This document shows positions 7,593 through 15,356 of a stretch of DNA of 35,574 nucleotides, in pieces. The first letter of the stretch is position 1; every line of letters begins with the position of its first letter. Origin of the DNA: Chloroflexota bacterium (GTDB taxonomy: Bacteria; Chloroflexota; Limnocylindria; Limnocylindrales; CSP1-4); the NCBI GenBank assembly GCA_005889475.1, contig VBGT01000039.1, positions 1-35,574 of the forward strand, given 5' to 3'. The notes under the pieces are model-generated. The model ran no database searches. It saw nothing but the letters and a program-made list of their open reading frames with translations, and was not told where the DNA came from. Both the position numbers and the translations under genes were made by a program.

Positions 7593-7919
7593 ATGGTTCG
7601 CGTTCGCGATGCGAAGCCCGAAGAGCTTGCACCGAAGCCGCGCAAGCCGCGCGCACTGAGCCCGCGTCAGCTTGCGATCAAGCGACGCGAGGCAACGCTC
7701 GACAAAGTGCTCAACGAGCTTGGCGCCGGACCGGCGTCGTGGATCAAGAAGATCGAGCTCGAGGATAACGAGAAGCTGGTGACGATTCGCGCCGCCGTGG
7801 CGCGCCAGATCAAGGCCTCCGGCAGCACGGTCAACCTCGGCGTTCGCAACGGCGCGATCTACCTGAGCCGAGGCCCGATCCCGGGCGGACGCGGCGGGCG
7901 GCGCAAGAAGTCGGCCTAG
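7593..7919 (+). CDS. Small basic protein of unknown function
   Basis: I do not recognise this 108-residue protein. It is strongly basic: an N-terminal stretch rich in Lys, Arg and Pro ([19 protein letters not shown]), a central predicted alpha/beta region (about residues 30-92) and a Gly/Arg/Lys tail ([11 protein letters not shown]). It has no signal peptide, membrane segment or cysteine. Such composition fits a nucleic-acid- or ribosome-binding protein, but that is inference. The gene has the strongest expression signals in the window: a two-box promoter and GAGGAGG 5 nt before the ATG. It converges with the GMC oxidoreductase remnant and the two stop codons share the palindrome CTAG at 7916-7919. 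Confidence 0.75.
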   Translation: MVRVRDAKPEELAPKPRKPRALSPRQLAIKRREATLDKVLNELGAGPASWIKKIELEDNEKLVTIRAAVARQIKASGSTVNLGVRNGAIYLSRGPIPGGRGGRRKKSA

Positions 7920-9603
7920 CGCGAGGCGCCTCGGGGGCTCGCGGCTCGGGCGGTGGCCCGGCGTCGAGCGCTGGGCACGTGGCGGTAGAACGGCACTGAT
8001 TCGGGTGGCAGGGGGGCGTCGCCGCGGATCAGGTCGGCGGCCTTCTCGGCGACCATCATCACCGGGGCGTAGATGTTCGCGTTCGTGATCGTCGGGAACA
8101 CCGAGGCGTCGACCACGCGCAGGCCGTCGAGGCCGTGGACGCGCATCGTGGCCGGGTCCACGACCGCATCGTCGTCGCTGCCCATCCGTGCCGTACACGA
8201 GGGATGCAGCGCGGTCTCGGCATCGTGGCGGACCCAGTCGAGCACCTCGTCGTCGGTCGCTACGCCCGGGCCGGGCGAGATCTCGCCGGCGTCGTAGCGC
8301 GCCAGCGCCGGCTGGCCGAGGATGTGCCGGGCGACGGAGATCGCCTCGAGCCATTCGCGCCGGTCCTGGTCGGTCGACAGGTAGTTGAACCTGAGGGCCG
8401 GATGGACGCTGGGATCCGCCGATCTGATCTGCACGGTTCCGCGCGCATCCGAGTACATCGGCCCGACATGGACCTGGTAGCCATGGCGGCCGGCCGGTGC
8501 CGTCCCGTCGTAGCGAACATCAGGTTGGGATAGGCCACGTCCTCGTCGCCGCGGACGAACCCGCCGGCCTCGAAGTGGTTCGTTGCACCGGGGCCTGCCC
8601 GGAAGAACAGCCACTGGAACCCGATCCACGGCCGGCGCCACTTCTCGGTTGCGTGGGGCTGCATCGACACGGGCTCGCGACTGCCGTGCTGGACGTACAC
8701 CTCGAGGTGGTCCTGCAGGTTCCGACCGACGCCCGGGAGGTCGTGCACGGGCTCGATGCCCAGGCTGCGCAGATGCTCCGGGTCACCCACACCCGACAGC
8801 TGCAGCAGCTGCGGGGTATTGATCGCGCCGCCGGCGAGGATCACCTCGCCCGCTTCGACATGGTGCGTGCCGCCGCCGGTCGAGTAATCGACGCCGGTCG
8901 CGCGGCGGCCGTCGAACGTGACGTTGGTCACCGGCGCCGACGTTCGGACCTCGAGGTTGCGCCGGCCGAGTGCGGGCTTCAGGTAGGCCGTCGAGGCCGA
9001 GAGGCGGCGCCCGCGGTGGATGTTCCGGTCGAACGCGCCGAAGCCTTCCTGGCGGTAGCCGTTGATGTCGTCGGTCAACGCGTAGCCCGCCTCCTGGACG
9101 GCATCGAAGAACGCACTGAACAACGGCCCCGTCGCAGGCCCGCGCTCGAGGACGAGCGGGCCGGCATGCCCGCGATAGGGGTCGTCTTGCGTGGCGGCGA
9201 GACAGGTCTCGAGCCGCTTGAAGTAGGGCAGGCAGTGGGCATAGTCCCACGCGGCCATCCCGGGCACCTTGGCCCAGCCCTCGAAGTCGAGCACGTTGCC
9301 GCGCTGGAAGATCATGCCGTTGATCGACGAGGACCCGCCGAGGACCTTGCCTCGGGCGTGGTATACCCGCCGGCCGCCGAGGTGCGGCTCGGGCTCGGAG
9401 CGATAGCCCCAGTCGTAGAGCGGGCTGCCGATCGGGAATGCGAGCGCGGCAGGCATGTGCAGGAACACGTCGAAGCGCCAGTCGGGCCGGCCCGCCTCGA
9501 GGACGAGGACCCGCGTGCCGGGGTCCTCAGAGAGCCGGTTGGCGAGCACGCAACCAGCCGAGCCGCCGCCCACGATCACGACATCGAAGCGATCCTCGGG
9601 CAT
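7916..9603 (-). pseudogene. GMC-family (choline dehydrogenase-like) oxidoreductase, frameshifted
   Basis: Two overlapping frames together make one FAD-dependent GMC oxidoreductase of about 560 residues. The first (from ATG 9603) has the Rossmann motif [37 protein letters not shown] and [15 protein letters not shown], and is conserved up to AYPNLMF near residue 362. The similarity then jumps to another frame at [12 protein letters not shown] and continues through the catalytic-His block [14 protein letters not shown] and [19 protein letters not shown] to the stop at 7916. The break is near 8515. Relatives such as BetA carry about seven extra residues here (HFLPVA-like), so a frameshifting deletion of roughly 22 nt is likely. 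Either a real pseudogene or a consensus error. The substrate is uncertain. A TAGATT -10 box lies 8 nt before the start. Confidence 0.82.
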
Positions 9604-9611
9604 CGGAGCGG

Positions 9612-9617
9612 AATCTA
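9612..9617 (-). promoter_or_regulatory. -10 box TAGATT for the GMC gene
   Basis: TAGATT on the minus strand ends 8 nt before the ATG at 9603. No Shine-Dalgarno is seen. Confidence 0.45.
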
Positions 9618-9636
9618 ACGGAGGCGGGGCCTGTCG

Positions 9637-10203
9637 CTATTCCTTCGGGGGAAGGACGTGCACCGAGAGGCGATGCCGGCCGGGACCGTCGGCATCCGCA
9701 ACGAGCCGGTAGGCAACCTCACGCGGCCGGCCGTCGGCGTAGTTGAAGCGGAGCGTCGAAGCGAGGGTCCCGCCCGAGCGGAACTCGGACCAGAGCCGGG
9801 CGATGTCCTCGCGGATGGTCGGATCCGCGGGGTTGCTGAACTCCTCGATCGCGAGGCCGACCATCCGACCCGCCGGCAGCTCGGCGATCTCGGCCAGTCC
9901 CGGGCTGACCTCGAGGAATCGCCGGTCGTCGTCGAGGATCGCCCATGCCTCCTCGCGCGTGGGTGCGTCGTCGATCGCAGGCGCGCCGATCGCCGCCGTT
10001 CGGAAGGCGTACCACACGATCGGCCCGTCGCCGCGGCGCGCGAGCTCCTCCTGGACGACGACGATCGATGCCGGGTAGCGGACGCGGAGAGCGTCCTGCA
10101 GGCCCTCGGGCGTCCTCGGCGCGGCCAAGGACGCCCAGGCCGCGCGGACGTGGTCGACGAACTCGCGGTCGCGCGACGGGAATGCGTGGAGCTGGGCGTC
10201 CAT
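9637..10203 (-). CDS. Stand-alone PAS-domain protein
   Basis: The 188-residue soluble protein has a C-terminal PAS-like domain of about residues 88-186. AWAILDDDRRFLEVSPGLAEI is the typical opening strand and helix, followed by NPADPTIREDIARLWSEFRSGG and a closing RLSVHVL strand. The N-terminal 85 residues look like a second, degenerate alpha/beta sensory module (ASIVVVQEEL, VWYAFRTAAI). No kinase, GGDEF or DNA-binding output domain is attached, so it must act through a partner or has lost its output. It lies 33 nt ahead of the broken GMC gene on the same strand. A TATCCT box lies 7 nt before the ATG. Two other PAS-only genes occur in the window (21893 and 27243). Confidence 0.7.
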   Translation of the reverse strand: MDAQLHAFPSRDREFVDHVRAAWASLAAPRTPEGLQDALRVRYPASIVVVQEELARRGDGPIVWYAFRTAAIGAPAIDDAPTREEAWAILDDDRRFLEVSPGLAEIAELPAGRMVGLAIEEFSNPADPTIREDIARLWSEFRSGGTLASTLRFNYADGRPREVAYRLVADADGPGRHRLSVHVLPPKE

Positions 10204-10210
10204 CGCGGCG

Positions 10211-10216
10211 AGGATA
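10211..10216 (-). promoter_or_regulatory. -10 box TATCCT for the PAS gene
   Basis: TATCCT (minus strand) ends 7 nt before the ATG at 10203, the same spacing as at other predicted leaderless starts here. Confidence 0.5.
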
Positions 10217-10312
10217 TGCGTGATGAATTCGCGGCCACAGGGTCGCGAAAGGGCTATTGGGCGGCGCCCGCTCGCCTATGCGCCGGCGCACCGCGAACGG
10301 TCGGGGCGGGCG

Positions 10313-11062
10313 CTACTGGTGCCGGAAGTGGAGCTGGAACTCCATGACCCCATGATCCTCGATCGAGAGGACGACGAACGACGTCGGTCGCTCGATGTCG
10401 TAGTCGGCGAACTGGATCGCGATGCTGCCGGCGACCGTCACCACGTCGCCGGACATTCGGGCCTCGATGGGCACCTCGACGGTGCGCGTCACGCCGTGCA
10501 GTGTCAGCTCGCCGGTGGCGGTTGCGGTGAAGGTCTCCCCGTCTGCCGGCAGTGCGCCCAGCTCGATGGGGCTCGTGAGCTTGAACGTGGCCTCCGGGAA
10601 CTGCGACGTCTCGATCGCCTGGCGCCGGAGCTGGCCGTCACGCCGATCGTCGTCGCTCTTGAGCGTCTGCAGGCTCGCGGTCACCTCGACGCTCGTGATC
10701 TGGGTGCCCGACAGGGCGAGCGTGCCGGACACGTCCGGGGTCCGCCCGACGGCGGTGTTGGCACGATTGCCGGCGAGGGTCTCGTCGACGCGATAGCCGA
10801 CCCAAGACGAGCTGAAGTCCGAGAACGAACCGATCGACGTGTCCACCGACCACGTGCCGTCGAGGCCGGCGAGCGCGATTGAAGACGCCGCGCCGCTCGG
10901 CAGCGCGCCGAGGGATGCCGCCGGCTGGCTCGAGCCCGGGTCGAGACTCACGGCGGCCGGCGGTGCGCCGCGCAGGAACAGGTAGGCGAGGCCGCCGGCA
11001 CCCGCGACCCCGGCCAGGACGAGTGCGGCCGCGACGGCCAAGACGACCGGGGAGGGTTTCAC
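10313..11062 (-). CDS. YceI-like lipocalin-fold protein with N-terminal membrane anchor
   Basis: Starts at GTG 11062, overlapping the histidine kinase stop as GTGA, so translation is coupled. The 249-residue product opens with one hydrophobic segment (residues 6-30) that is a signal anchor or signal peptide, then a short Ser/Pro/Ala linker. The YceI domain begins at about residue 67 with LDGTWSVDTSIGSFSDFSSSW. Further YceI hallmarks are SGTLALSGTQITSVEV, SQFPEATFKLTSPIELG, ATGELTLHGVTRTVEVPIEA and a closing IEDHGVMEFQLHF. YceI proteins bind polyisoprenoid or other lipids in a barrel outside the cytoplasm. Being the last gene of an RR-HK-YceI operon suggests it is either a target or an accessory sensor of that two-component system. 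Confidence 0.88.
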   Translation of the reverse strand: MKPSPVVLAVAAALVLAGVAGAGGLAYLFLRGAPPAAVSLDPGSSQPAASLGALPSGAASSIALAGLDGTWSVDTSIGSFSDFSSSWVGYRVDETLAGNRANTAVGRTPDVSGTLALSGTQITSVEVTASLQTLKSDDDRRDGQLRRQAIETSQFPEATFKLTSPIELGALPADGETFTATATGELTLHGVTRTVEVPIEARMSGDVVTVAGSIAIQFADYDIERPTSFVVLSIEDHGVMEFQLHFRHQ

Positions 11063-12459
11063 GCGGTCACCTCGGGAGCGGGGCGGACCGGCAGCCGCAC
11101 CTCGAAGCGGGCGCCGCCCGCTGCGGACTGGTCGACCGAGATGCTCCCGTCGTGGTGCTCGGCGATCCACTTGGCGATGGCCAGGCCGAGGCCCGTGCCA
11201 CCCGCGGGCGCGCCCGGGGCGCGCCAGAACCGATCGAATACGCGCGGGCGGTCCTCGAGCCGGACACCCGGACCTGCATCCTCGACCGTGACGCTCGCGG
11301 CGCCCGACTCGGGCCGGATCACCACCCGCACGGCGCCGCCACGCGGGCTATGCCGGATCGCGTTGTCGACGAGGATCATCACCAGCTGCCGGAGCCGGGC
11401 CGGGTCACCGACCGCCGTGGTCGGCTCAGGGTCCACCTCGACCCGCACGCCCGCGGCTGCGGCCGGCTGGGCAAGCGCCGCGGCCGCGTCGGCGGCCACG
11501 TCGTCGAGGTGCAGCGGGACCTTCTCGAGCGTGACCGCGCCGGAGTCGGAGCGGGCGAGGAGGAGCAGGTCCTCGACGAGGCCGGTCAGCTGCTCCACCT
11601 CGTCGTCGATGTCGACGAGCGCGTCGCCGACCTCGCGCACCGGCCGGTCCGCGTTCCGCCGGAGGTGGTCGACCGAGCTCCGGATCACGGTCAGTGGCGT
11701 GCGCAGCTCATGGCTGGCGTCCGCGGCGAACTCGCGCTGCCGGCGGAGCGCGGCGCGCTGCGCGCCGAGCGACTCGCGGATCGGCACGAGGGCGCGGCGG
11801 GCGTAGACAGCCCCGAACCCGACCGCGACGATCACGACCACGAGCCCGCCCAGCACGAGAACGAGCACGATGCTGTCGAGCGTGCGGACCTCGGCCGTGC
11901 GGTCCTGGATGACCTGGACGAAGAACTGGCCCGCCTGGACCTGCGATGCGACCGTCAGCTGGCGCACGGGCACGGCGACGTCGCGATTCCCCGGGGCCGC
12001 GAACGTCACGGTCCGCACGCGGACGTCCCGGCCGCTCTGGCTCGCCGCCATGGCTGCGTCCTGATCCGGCAGGCCCTCGGGAAGCGGGAATCGAGGCGGC
12101 CCGACGGTCGTGCCATCCGGGGCGATCAGGATCGCGAACGTGCCGCCGCCGCCGAATGTCAGGTCCGTTCGAGGGTCGCCGGGCTCCGGCGGCTGGCGCG
12201 TGATGGAGCCCACGATGTCGCTCGCCCGACTGTCCAGCAGCGCGAGGCCCGACGACGCGAGCGACGATGCGACGCTGAGGTAGAGCGCGACCCCCAGGAC
12301 GAGCAGCACGACGAGCGTGGAGCCGCCACTCCACGCCACGAGGCGCCAGCGCACGGCGCGAACGAGCTGCGCGTCGCTCTCCGAGGCCTGCCGCTCGGCC
12401 GTATCGAGAGACAGGTCAGGCTTGCTCGTCGCCGCCATCGGCTCGGCGGTCTCAGGCAT
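11059..12459 (-). CDS. Sensor histidine kinase, OmpR-partner type
   Basis: The 466-residue membrane kinase has a cytoplasmic N-terminus of about 40 residues, TM1 at about 41-63, an extracytoplasmic sensor region of about 130 residues, and TM2 at about 196-219. The HisKA helix carries the phosphoacceptor His250 in FAADASHELRTPLTVI. The HATPase domain shows the N box around Asn366 (MILVDNAIRHSP), G1 DAGPG at 394-398 and G2 GTGLGLAIAKWI from 421. The sensor part matches no domain I can name; a glycine run (FGGGGTF) near residue 102 and the following strands hint at a Cache/PAS-like fold. It overlaps the regulator gene by 8 nt upstream and the YceI gene by 4 nt downstream, so all three are one operon. 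Confidence 0.93.
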   Translation of the reverse strand: MPETAEPMAATSKPDLSLDTAERQASESDAQLVRAVRWRLVAWSGGSTLVVLLVLGVALYLSVASSLASSGLALLDSRASDIVGSITRQPPEPGDPRTDLTFGGGGTFAILIAPDGTTVGPPRFPLPEGLPDQDAAMAASQSGRDVRVRTVTFAAPGNRDVAVPVRQLTVASQVQAGQFFVQVIQDRTAEVRTLDSIVLVLVLGGLVVVIVAVGFGAVYARRALVPIRESLGAQRAALRRQREFAADASHELRTPLTVIRSSVDHLRRNADRPVREVGDALVDIDDEVEQLTGLVEDLLLLARSDSGAVTLEKVPLHLDDVAADAAAALAQPAAAAGVRVEVDPEPTTAVGDPARLRQLVMILVDNAIRHSPRGGAVRVVIRPESGAASVTVEDAGPGVRLEDRPRVFDRFWRAPGAPAGGTGLGLAIAKWIAEHHDGSISVDQSAAGGARFEVRLPVRPAPEVTA

Positions 12460-13129
12460 CGGCGAGCCGGTACCCGACGCCGCGCACGGTCTCGATCCAG
12501 CGGCCGGCCTCGCCGAGCTTCGTGCGCAGGTAGTGCACGTAGGCGTCGACGGCGTTGGGCGTGACGGCTACCGAGAACGGCCACGCCTGGTCGAGGAGCT
12601 GGTCGCGGGTGAGCGACTGGCCCGGGTGCCGGAGGAAGCACTCCAGCAGCGAGAACTCACGCGGGCTCAGGTCGATCGAGCGGCCGCTGACCGTCACGCG
12701 CCGGCTCCGCTCGTCGAGCGCGATCGGACCGACCGCGAGCACGGGGTCCGGGCGTCGGGGGCCGGGCTCGGCCCGGCGGGCGAGCGCGCGCAGGCGCGCG
12801 GCGAGCTCCTCGTACGCGAACGGCTTGACGAGGTAGTCGTCGGCGCCCGCGTCCAGCCCGGCGACGCGGTCGTTGACCGTGTCCCGCGCGGTGAGCATGA
12901 GGATCGACAGCTCGCGCGCACGCTTGCGAAGGCGTTGCGCGACCTCGATGCCGGAGATGTCCGGGAGGCCGATGTCGAGGATCACCGTCTCGATGCCCTG
13001 GGTGGCGTCGGCAAGCTCGAGCGCCGTTTCCCCATCGGGAGCGACCTCCACCACGTGGCGGTCGTCCTCGAGGAGGCGGCGCAGGACGCGCTGCAGGCGC
13101 GGGTCGTCTTCGACGAGCAGGAGGTGCAT
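12452..13129 (-). CDS. Response regulator, OmpR/PhoB family
   Basis: The 225-residue protein has a receiver domain at residues 1-115 with the acidic pair in VEDD, phosphoacceptor Asp52 (LDIGLPD), Thr80 and Lys102 (YLVKPF). The C-terminal winged-helix DNA-binding domain at about 130-222 includes LSPREFSLLECFLRHPGQSLTRDQLL, the recognition helix NAVDAYVHYLRTKL and the wing ETVRGVGYRL. It is first in the operon RR-HK-YceI. The likely -10 is TAGGCT about 15 nt before the ATG. The HtrA-like protease gene sits 99 nt upstream on the same strand and has an 11-bp-spaced direct repeat in front of it, the type of site this family binds, so HtrA is a plausible target. Confidence 0.95.
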   Translation of the reverse strand: MHLLLVEDDPRLQRVLRRLLEDDRHVVEVAPDGETALELADATQGIETVILDIGLPDISGIEVAQRLRKRARELSILMLTARDTVNDRVAGLDAGADDYLVKPFAYEELAARLRALARRAEPGPRRPDPVLAVGPIALDERSRRVTVSGRSIDLSPREFSLLECFLRHPGQSLTRDQLLDQAWPFSVAVTPNAVDAYVHYLRTKLGEAGRWIETVRGVGYRLADA

Positions 13130-13228
13130 GGGCCGGTTGGCGGGAGCCTACGGAACGACCGTCACGTCGCTCGCGGGCGGGCGGGGGCTCCCGTTCATCA
13201 GGCTGGGCATGGTAGGCGGTGCCGCCGC

Positions 13229-14212
13229 TCAGGCAGCGGAGCCGGTCGCCAGCCCGATGAGGTCCTTGGCGGCGCCGATCGGGATCGCGAAGCCGAGGCC
13301 CTCGGCGCTCGTCGCGACCGCGGTGTTGATGCCGATCACGTTCCCGGCGGCGTCGAGCAGTGGCCCGCCGCTGTTGCCGGGGTTGATCGCGGCGTCGGTC
13401 TGGATGAGGCCCTTGAGCGTCGTCTGGCTGCGCGTTGACTCGTCGGTGACGGTGATCTCACGATCGAGCCCGGACACGATGCCCCGGGTGACCGTCTCGG
13501 TGTAGGTCCCGAGCGGGCTGCCGATGGCGATCGCCGTCTGGCCGACCTGGATCGAGTCCGAATCGCCGATCGTGGCCGCCGACAGGTTGGTGGCGTTGAC
13601 CTTGATCAGGGCCAGGTCCGTGGTATCCGAGATCCTGACGATGGTCGCCGGGAGCTCACGCCCGTCGGCGAGGGCGACGGTGAGGCTCTGGCTGCCCTCG
13701 ACGACGTGGCGGTTGGTGAGGATGTAGCCCGAAGCGGTGAGGATCACGCCCGAGCCGACGCCGGTGGTGGGGACCTGGAATGGCGTGAACCGGTTCGAGC
13801 TGAGGCCATCGGCGGTGATCGTCACGACCGACTGGCGCGCGGTCGCGACGACGGCGGTGATGTCATCGGTGCCCGTCGCGGTGGTCACGGCGCGGGAGTT
13901 GGCCGTCGGCGAGGCGGTCGTGGCCCCGGCGAGGGAGCTGGTCAGGACCGCGGCGGTGCCGGTCGAGGCGAGCACGGCGGAGAGGAGGCTCGCGGCGAGG
14001 ATGCCGGCGAGTCCCCGACCGGCCGTGCGGGTCGGTCGGGGCTCCCGGTCGGCCACCGGAGCGTCGAGCCGGGGAGGAGGAGCCGGCTCGACGTCGGTGT
14101 GGAGGAAGGAGTTGGCGTCGGGAGGTGCATCCGCATCGGGAGTTGCGGGGGTTGTGCCCGTGCCCACGGCGGGGTCAGCGCGGGGCCCGCCGGGTTCGAG
14201 GTCGTCGTTCAT
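13229..14212 (-). CDS. Membrane-anchored HtrA/DegP-like serine protease lacking a PDZ domain
   Basis: The 327-residue trypsin-like protease starts at ATG 14212. The N-terminal 60 residues are Pro/Asp-rich and cytoplasmic, one TM segment spans about 66-91, and the S1C protease domain faces outward. The catalytic triad is His169 (TNRHVV), Asp199 (DTTDLALI) and Ser281 ([10 protein letters not shown]). The chain ends at the end of the protease domain ([15 protein letters not shown] plus a short tail), so the C-terminal PDZ domain of classical HtrA is absent. HtrA enzymes degrade misfolded envelope proteins. It lies 99 nt upstream of an RR-HK-YceI operon in the same direction. No -10 box of the usual local pattern precedes the start; instead a TCTCAG direct repeat lies at 14235-14251. 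Confidence 0.9.
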   Translation of the reverse strand: MNDDLEPGGPRADPAVGTGTTPATPDADAPPDANSFLHTDVEPAPPPRLDAPVADREPRPTRTAGRGLAGILAASLLSAVLASTGTAAVLTSSLAGATTASPTANSRAVTTATGTDDITAVVATARQSVVTITADGLSSNRFTPFQVPTTGVGSGVILTASGYILTNRHVVEGSQSLTVALADGRELPATIVRISDTTDLALIKVNATNLSAATIGDSDSIQVGQTAIAIGSPLGTYTETVTRGIVSGLDREITVTDESTRSQTTLKGLIQTDAAINPGNSGGPLLDAAGNVIGINTAVATSAEGLGFAIPIGAAKDLIGLATGSAA

Positions 14213-14234
14213 GCGCCCATGACACCGGGCGGGG

Positions 14235-14251
14235 CTGAGATTCTCCTGAGA
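14235..14251 (-). promoter_or_regulatory. Direct repeat TCTCAG-N5-TCTCAG upstream of htrA (candidate response-regulator operator)
   Basis: CTGAGA occurs on the plus strand at 14235-14240 and 14246-14251 (TCTCAG toward htrA). The start-to-start distance is 11 bp, the spacing typical of OmpR/PhoB dimer sites. It ends 23 bp before the htrA start codon. The neighbouring OmpR-type regulator is the natural candidate binder; this is inference. Confidence 0.45.
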
Positions 14252-14262
14252 GCGTCGAGCAT

Positions 14263-14317
14263 TTGGCATGCCAGGACCGTTGCAGCGGCAGGCGCTCCAC
14301 TGATTTGGCGACGCCAA
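14263..14317. promoter_or_regulatory. Two TTGGC palindromes in the htrA/metallophosphoesterase intergenic region
   Basis: TTGGCATGCCA (14263-14273, with the perfect 10-bp palindrome TGGCATGCCA) and TTGGCGACGCCAA (14305-14317, 6-bp arms around A) share the TTGGC half-site. The second covers the position of a -35 element 16 nt before the TAGCGT box. Possible operators for an unidentified regulator. Confidence 0.35.
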
Positions 14318-14326
14318 GGCCGGTGC

Positions 14327-14332
14327 TAGCGT
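14327..14332 (+). promoter_or_regulatory. -10 box TAGCGT for the metallophosphoesterase gene
   Basis: TAGCGT ends 6 nt before the GTG start at 14339. A TTGGCG hexamer (14305-14310) is 16 nt upstream and lies inside the palindrome there. Confidence 0.45.
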
Positions 14333-14338
14333 GGCTTC

Positions 14339-15319
14339 GTGCCGTCATCGACCGGCCGCGTCACGCCAGTCATTGCGATCGTCGCGGCCGCCGCTCTCGT
14401 GTTCCTCCTGATCTGGGCGCTCGGCACTCGCGGTTCGGTGGGAACGACCGCGAGTGGTGCGCCTGCCGTCGGGTCATCGCTCCCGTCGAAGTCATCGCTG
14501 CCGTCGAGAGGCACGCCGAACTCGCCCGTGGTGCTCGTCGGCGCGGGCGACATCGCCGCCTGCGCGGCGAGCGGGGACGAGGCCACGGCGGACCTGCTCG
14601 ACACCATCGATGGCACGGTGTTCACGCTCGGCGACAACGTCTACGAGAACGGGACCGCCGCCGAGTTCCAGCGGTGCTACGACCCGACGTGGGGCAGGCA
14701 GCGCGACCGAACGCTGCCCGTGCCCGGCAACCACGACTACAACACCCCCGGCGCGGCGGGCTACTTCGGCTACTTCGGGGCGGCGGCGGGCGATCCCTCG
14801 ACCGGCTACCACGCCACCGACCTCGGAACGTGGCGGATCTACGTCCTGAACAGCAACTGCGCGGCGATCGGGGGCTGCGACGCCGGCTCGGCGCAGGAGC
14901 GCTGGCTCCGGGACGACCTCGCGGCCAACCCGCGCCGTTGCGTCCTGGCGATGTGGCACCACCCTCGCTTCAGCTCCGGCCAGCACGGCAACATCTCGGC
15001 GACGCAGGCGCTGTGGCAGGCGCTGTACGCCGCCGGCGCCGAGCTCGTCCTCAACGGCCATGACCACATCTACGAGCGGTTCGCCCCGCAGACCCCGACC
15101 GGTAAGGCGGACCCGAGCGCCGGCATCGTCGAGATCGTCGCCGGCACAGGCGGCCGCAGCCATTACGTCTTCGAGCGGATCCGGGCCAACAGCCTCGTCC
15201 GGGACAACACGACCTACGGGGTGGTCCGACTGGTCCTGTCAGACGGCGCCTGGTCGTCCGAGTTCATCCCGGTGCCGGGTGGGTCGTTCTCGGACAGCAG
15301 CAGCGGGACCTGCCACTGA
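14339..15319 (+). CDS. Exported metallophosphoesterase (purple acid phosphatase/calcineurin-like)
   Basis: The 326-residue protein has an N-terminal hydrophobic segment (about residues 9-29) acting as signal peptide or anchor, a Ser/Pro-rich linker to residue 60, then a calcineurin-like domain. All metal-binding motifs are visible in order: GAGDIA (near 68), FTLGDNVYENG (near 94), PVPGNHDYNT (near 127), MWHHPRF (near 205) and NGHDHIYERFAP (near 240). These residues hold a two-metal centre that hydrolyses phosphate esters outside the membrane. Closing blocks IVEIVAGTGG and YGVVRLVLSDGAWSSEFIP fit the acid-phosphatase branch. The substrate is unknown; phosphate scavenging is likely. It is divergent from htrA with 126 nt between starts. 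The GTG start is supported by the adjacent TAGCGT box. Confidence 0.9.
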   Translation: MPSSTGRVTPVIAIVAAAALVFLLIWALGTRGSVGTTASGAPAVGSSLPSKSSLPSRGTPNSPVVLVGAGDIAACAASGDEATADLLDTIDGTVFTLGDNVYENGTAAEFQRCYDPTWGRQRDRTLPVPGNHDYNTPGAAGYFGYFGAAAGDPSTGYHATDLGTWRIYVLNSNCAAIGGCDAGSAQERWLRDDLAANPRRCVLAMWHHPRFSSGQHGNISATQALWQALYAAGAELVLNGHDHIYERFAPQTPTGKADPSAGIVEIVAGTGGRSHYVFERIRANSLVRDNTTYGVVRLVLSDGAWSSEFIPVPGGSFSDSSSGTCH

Positions 15320-15356
15320 GGGTTCGATCCGCCGGGTCACCCTGCCTGCGCCCGGA

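Noticed and set aside
8500-8525. Programmed ribosomal frameshifting in the GMC gene.
   Set aside because: No slippery heptamer or downstream pseudoknot is evident, and family residues are missing at the junction, which points to a deletion rather than recoding.
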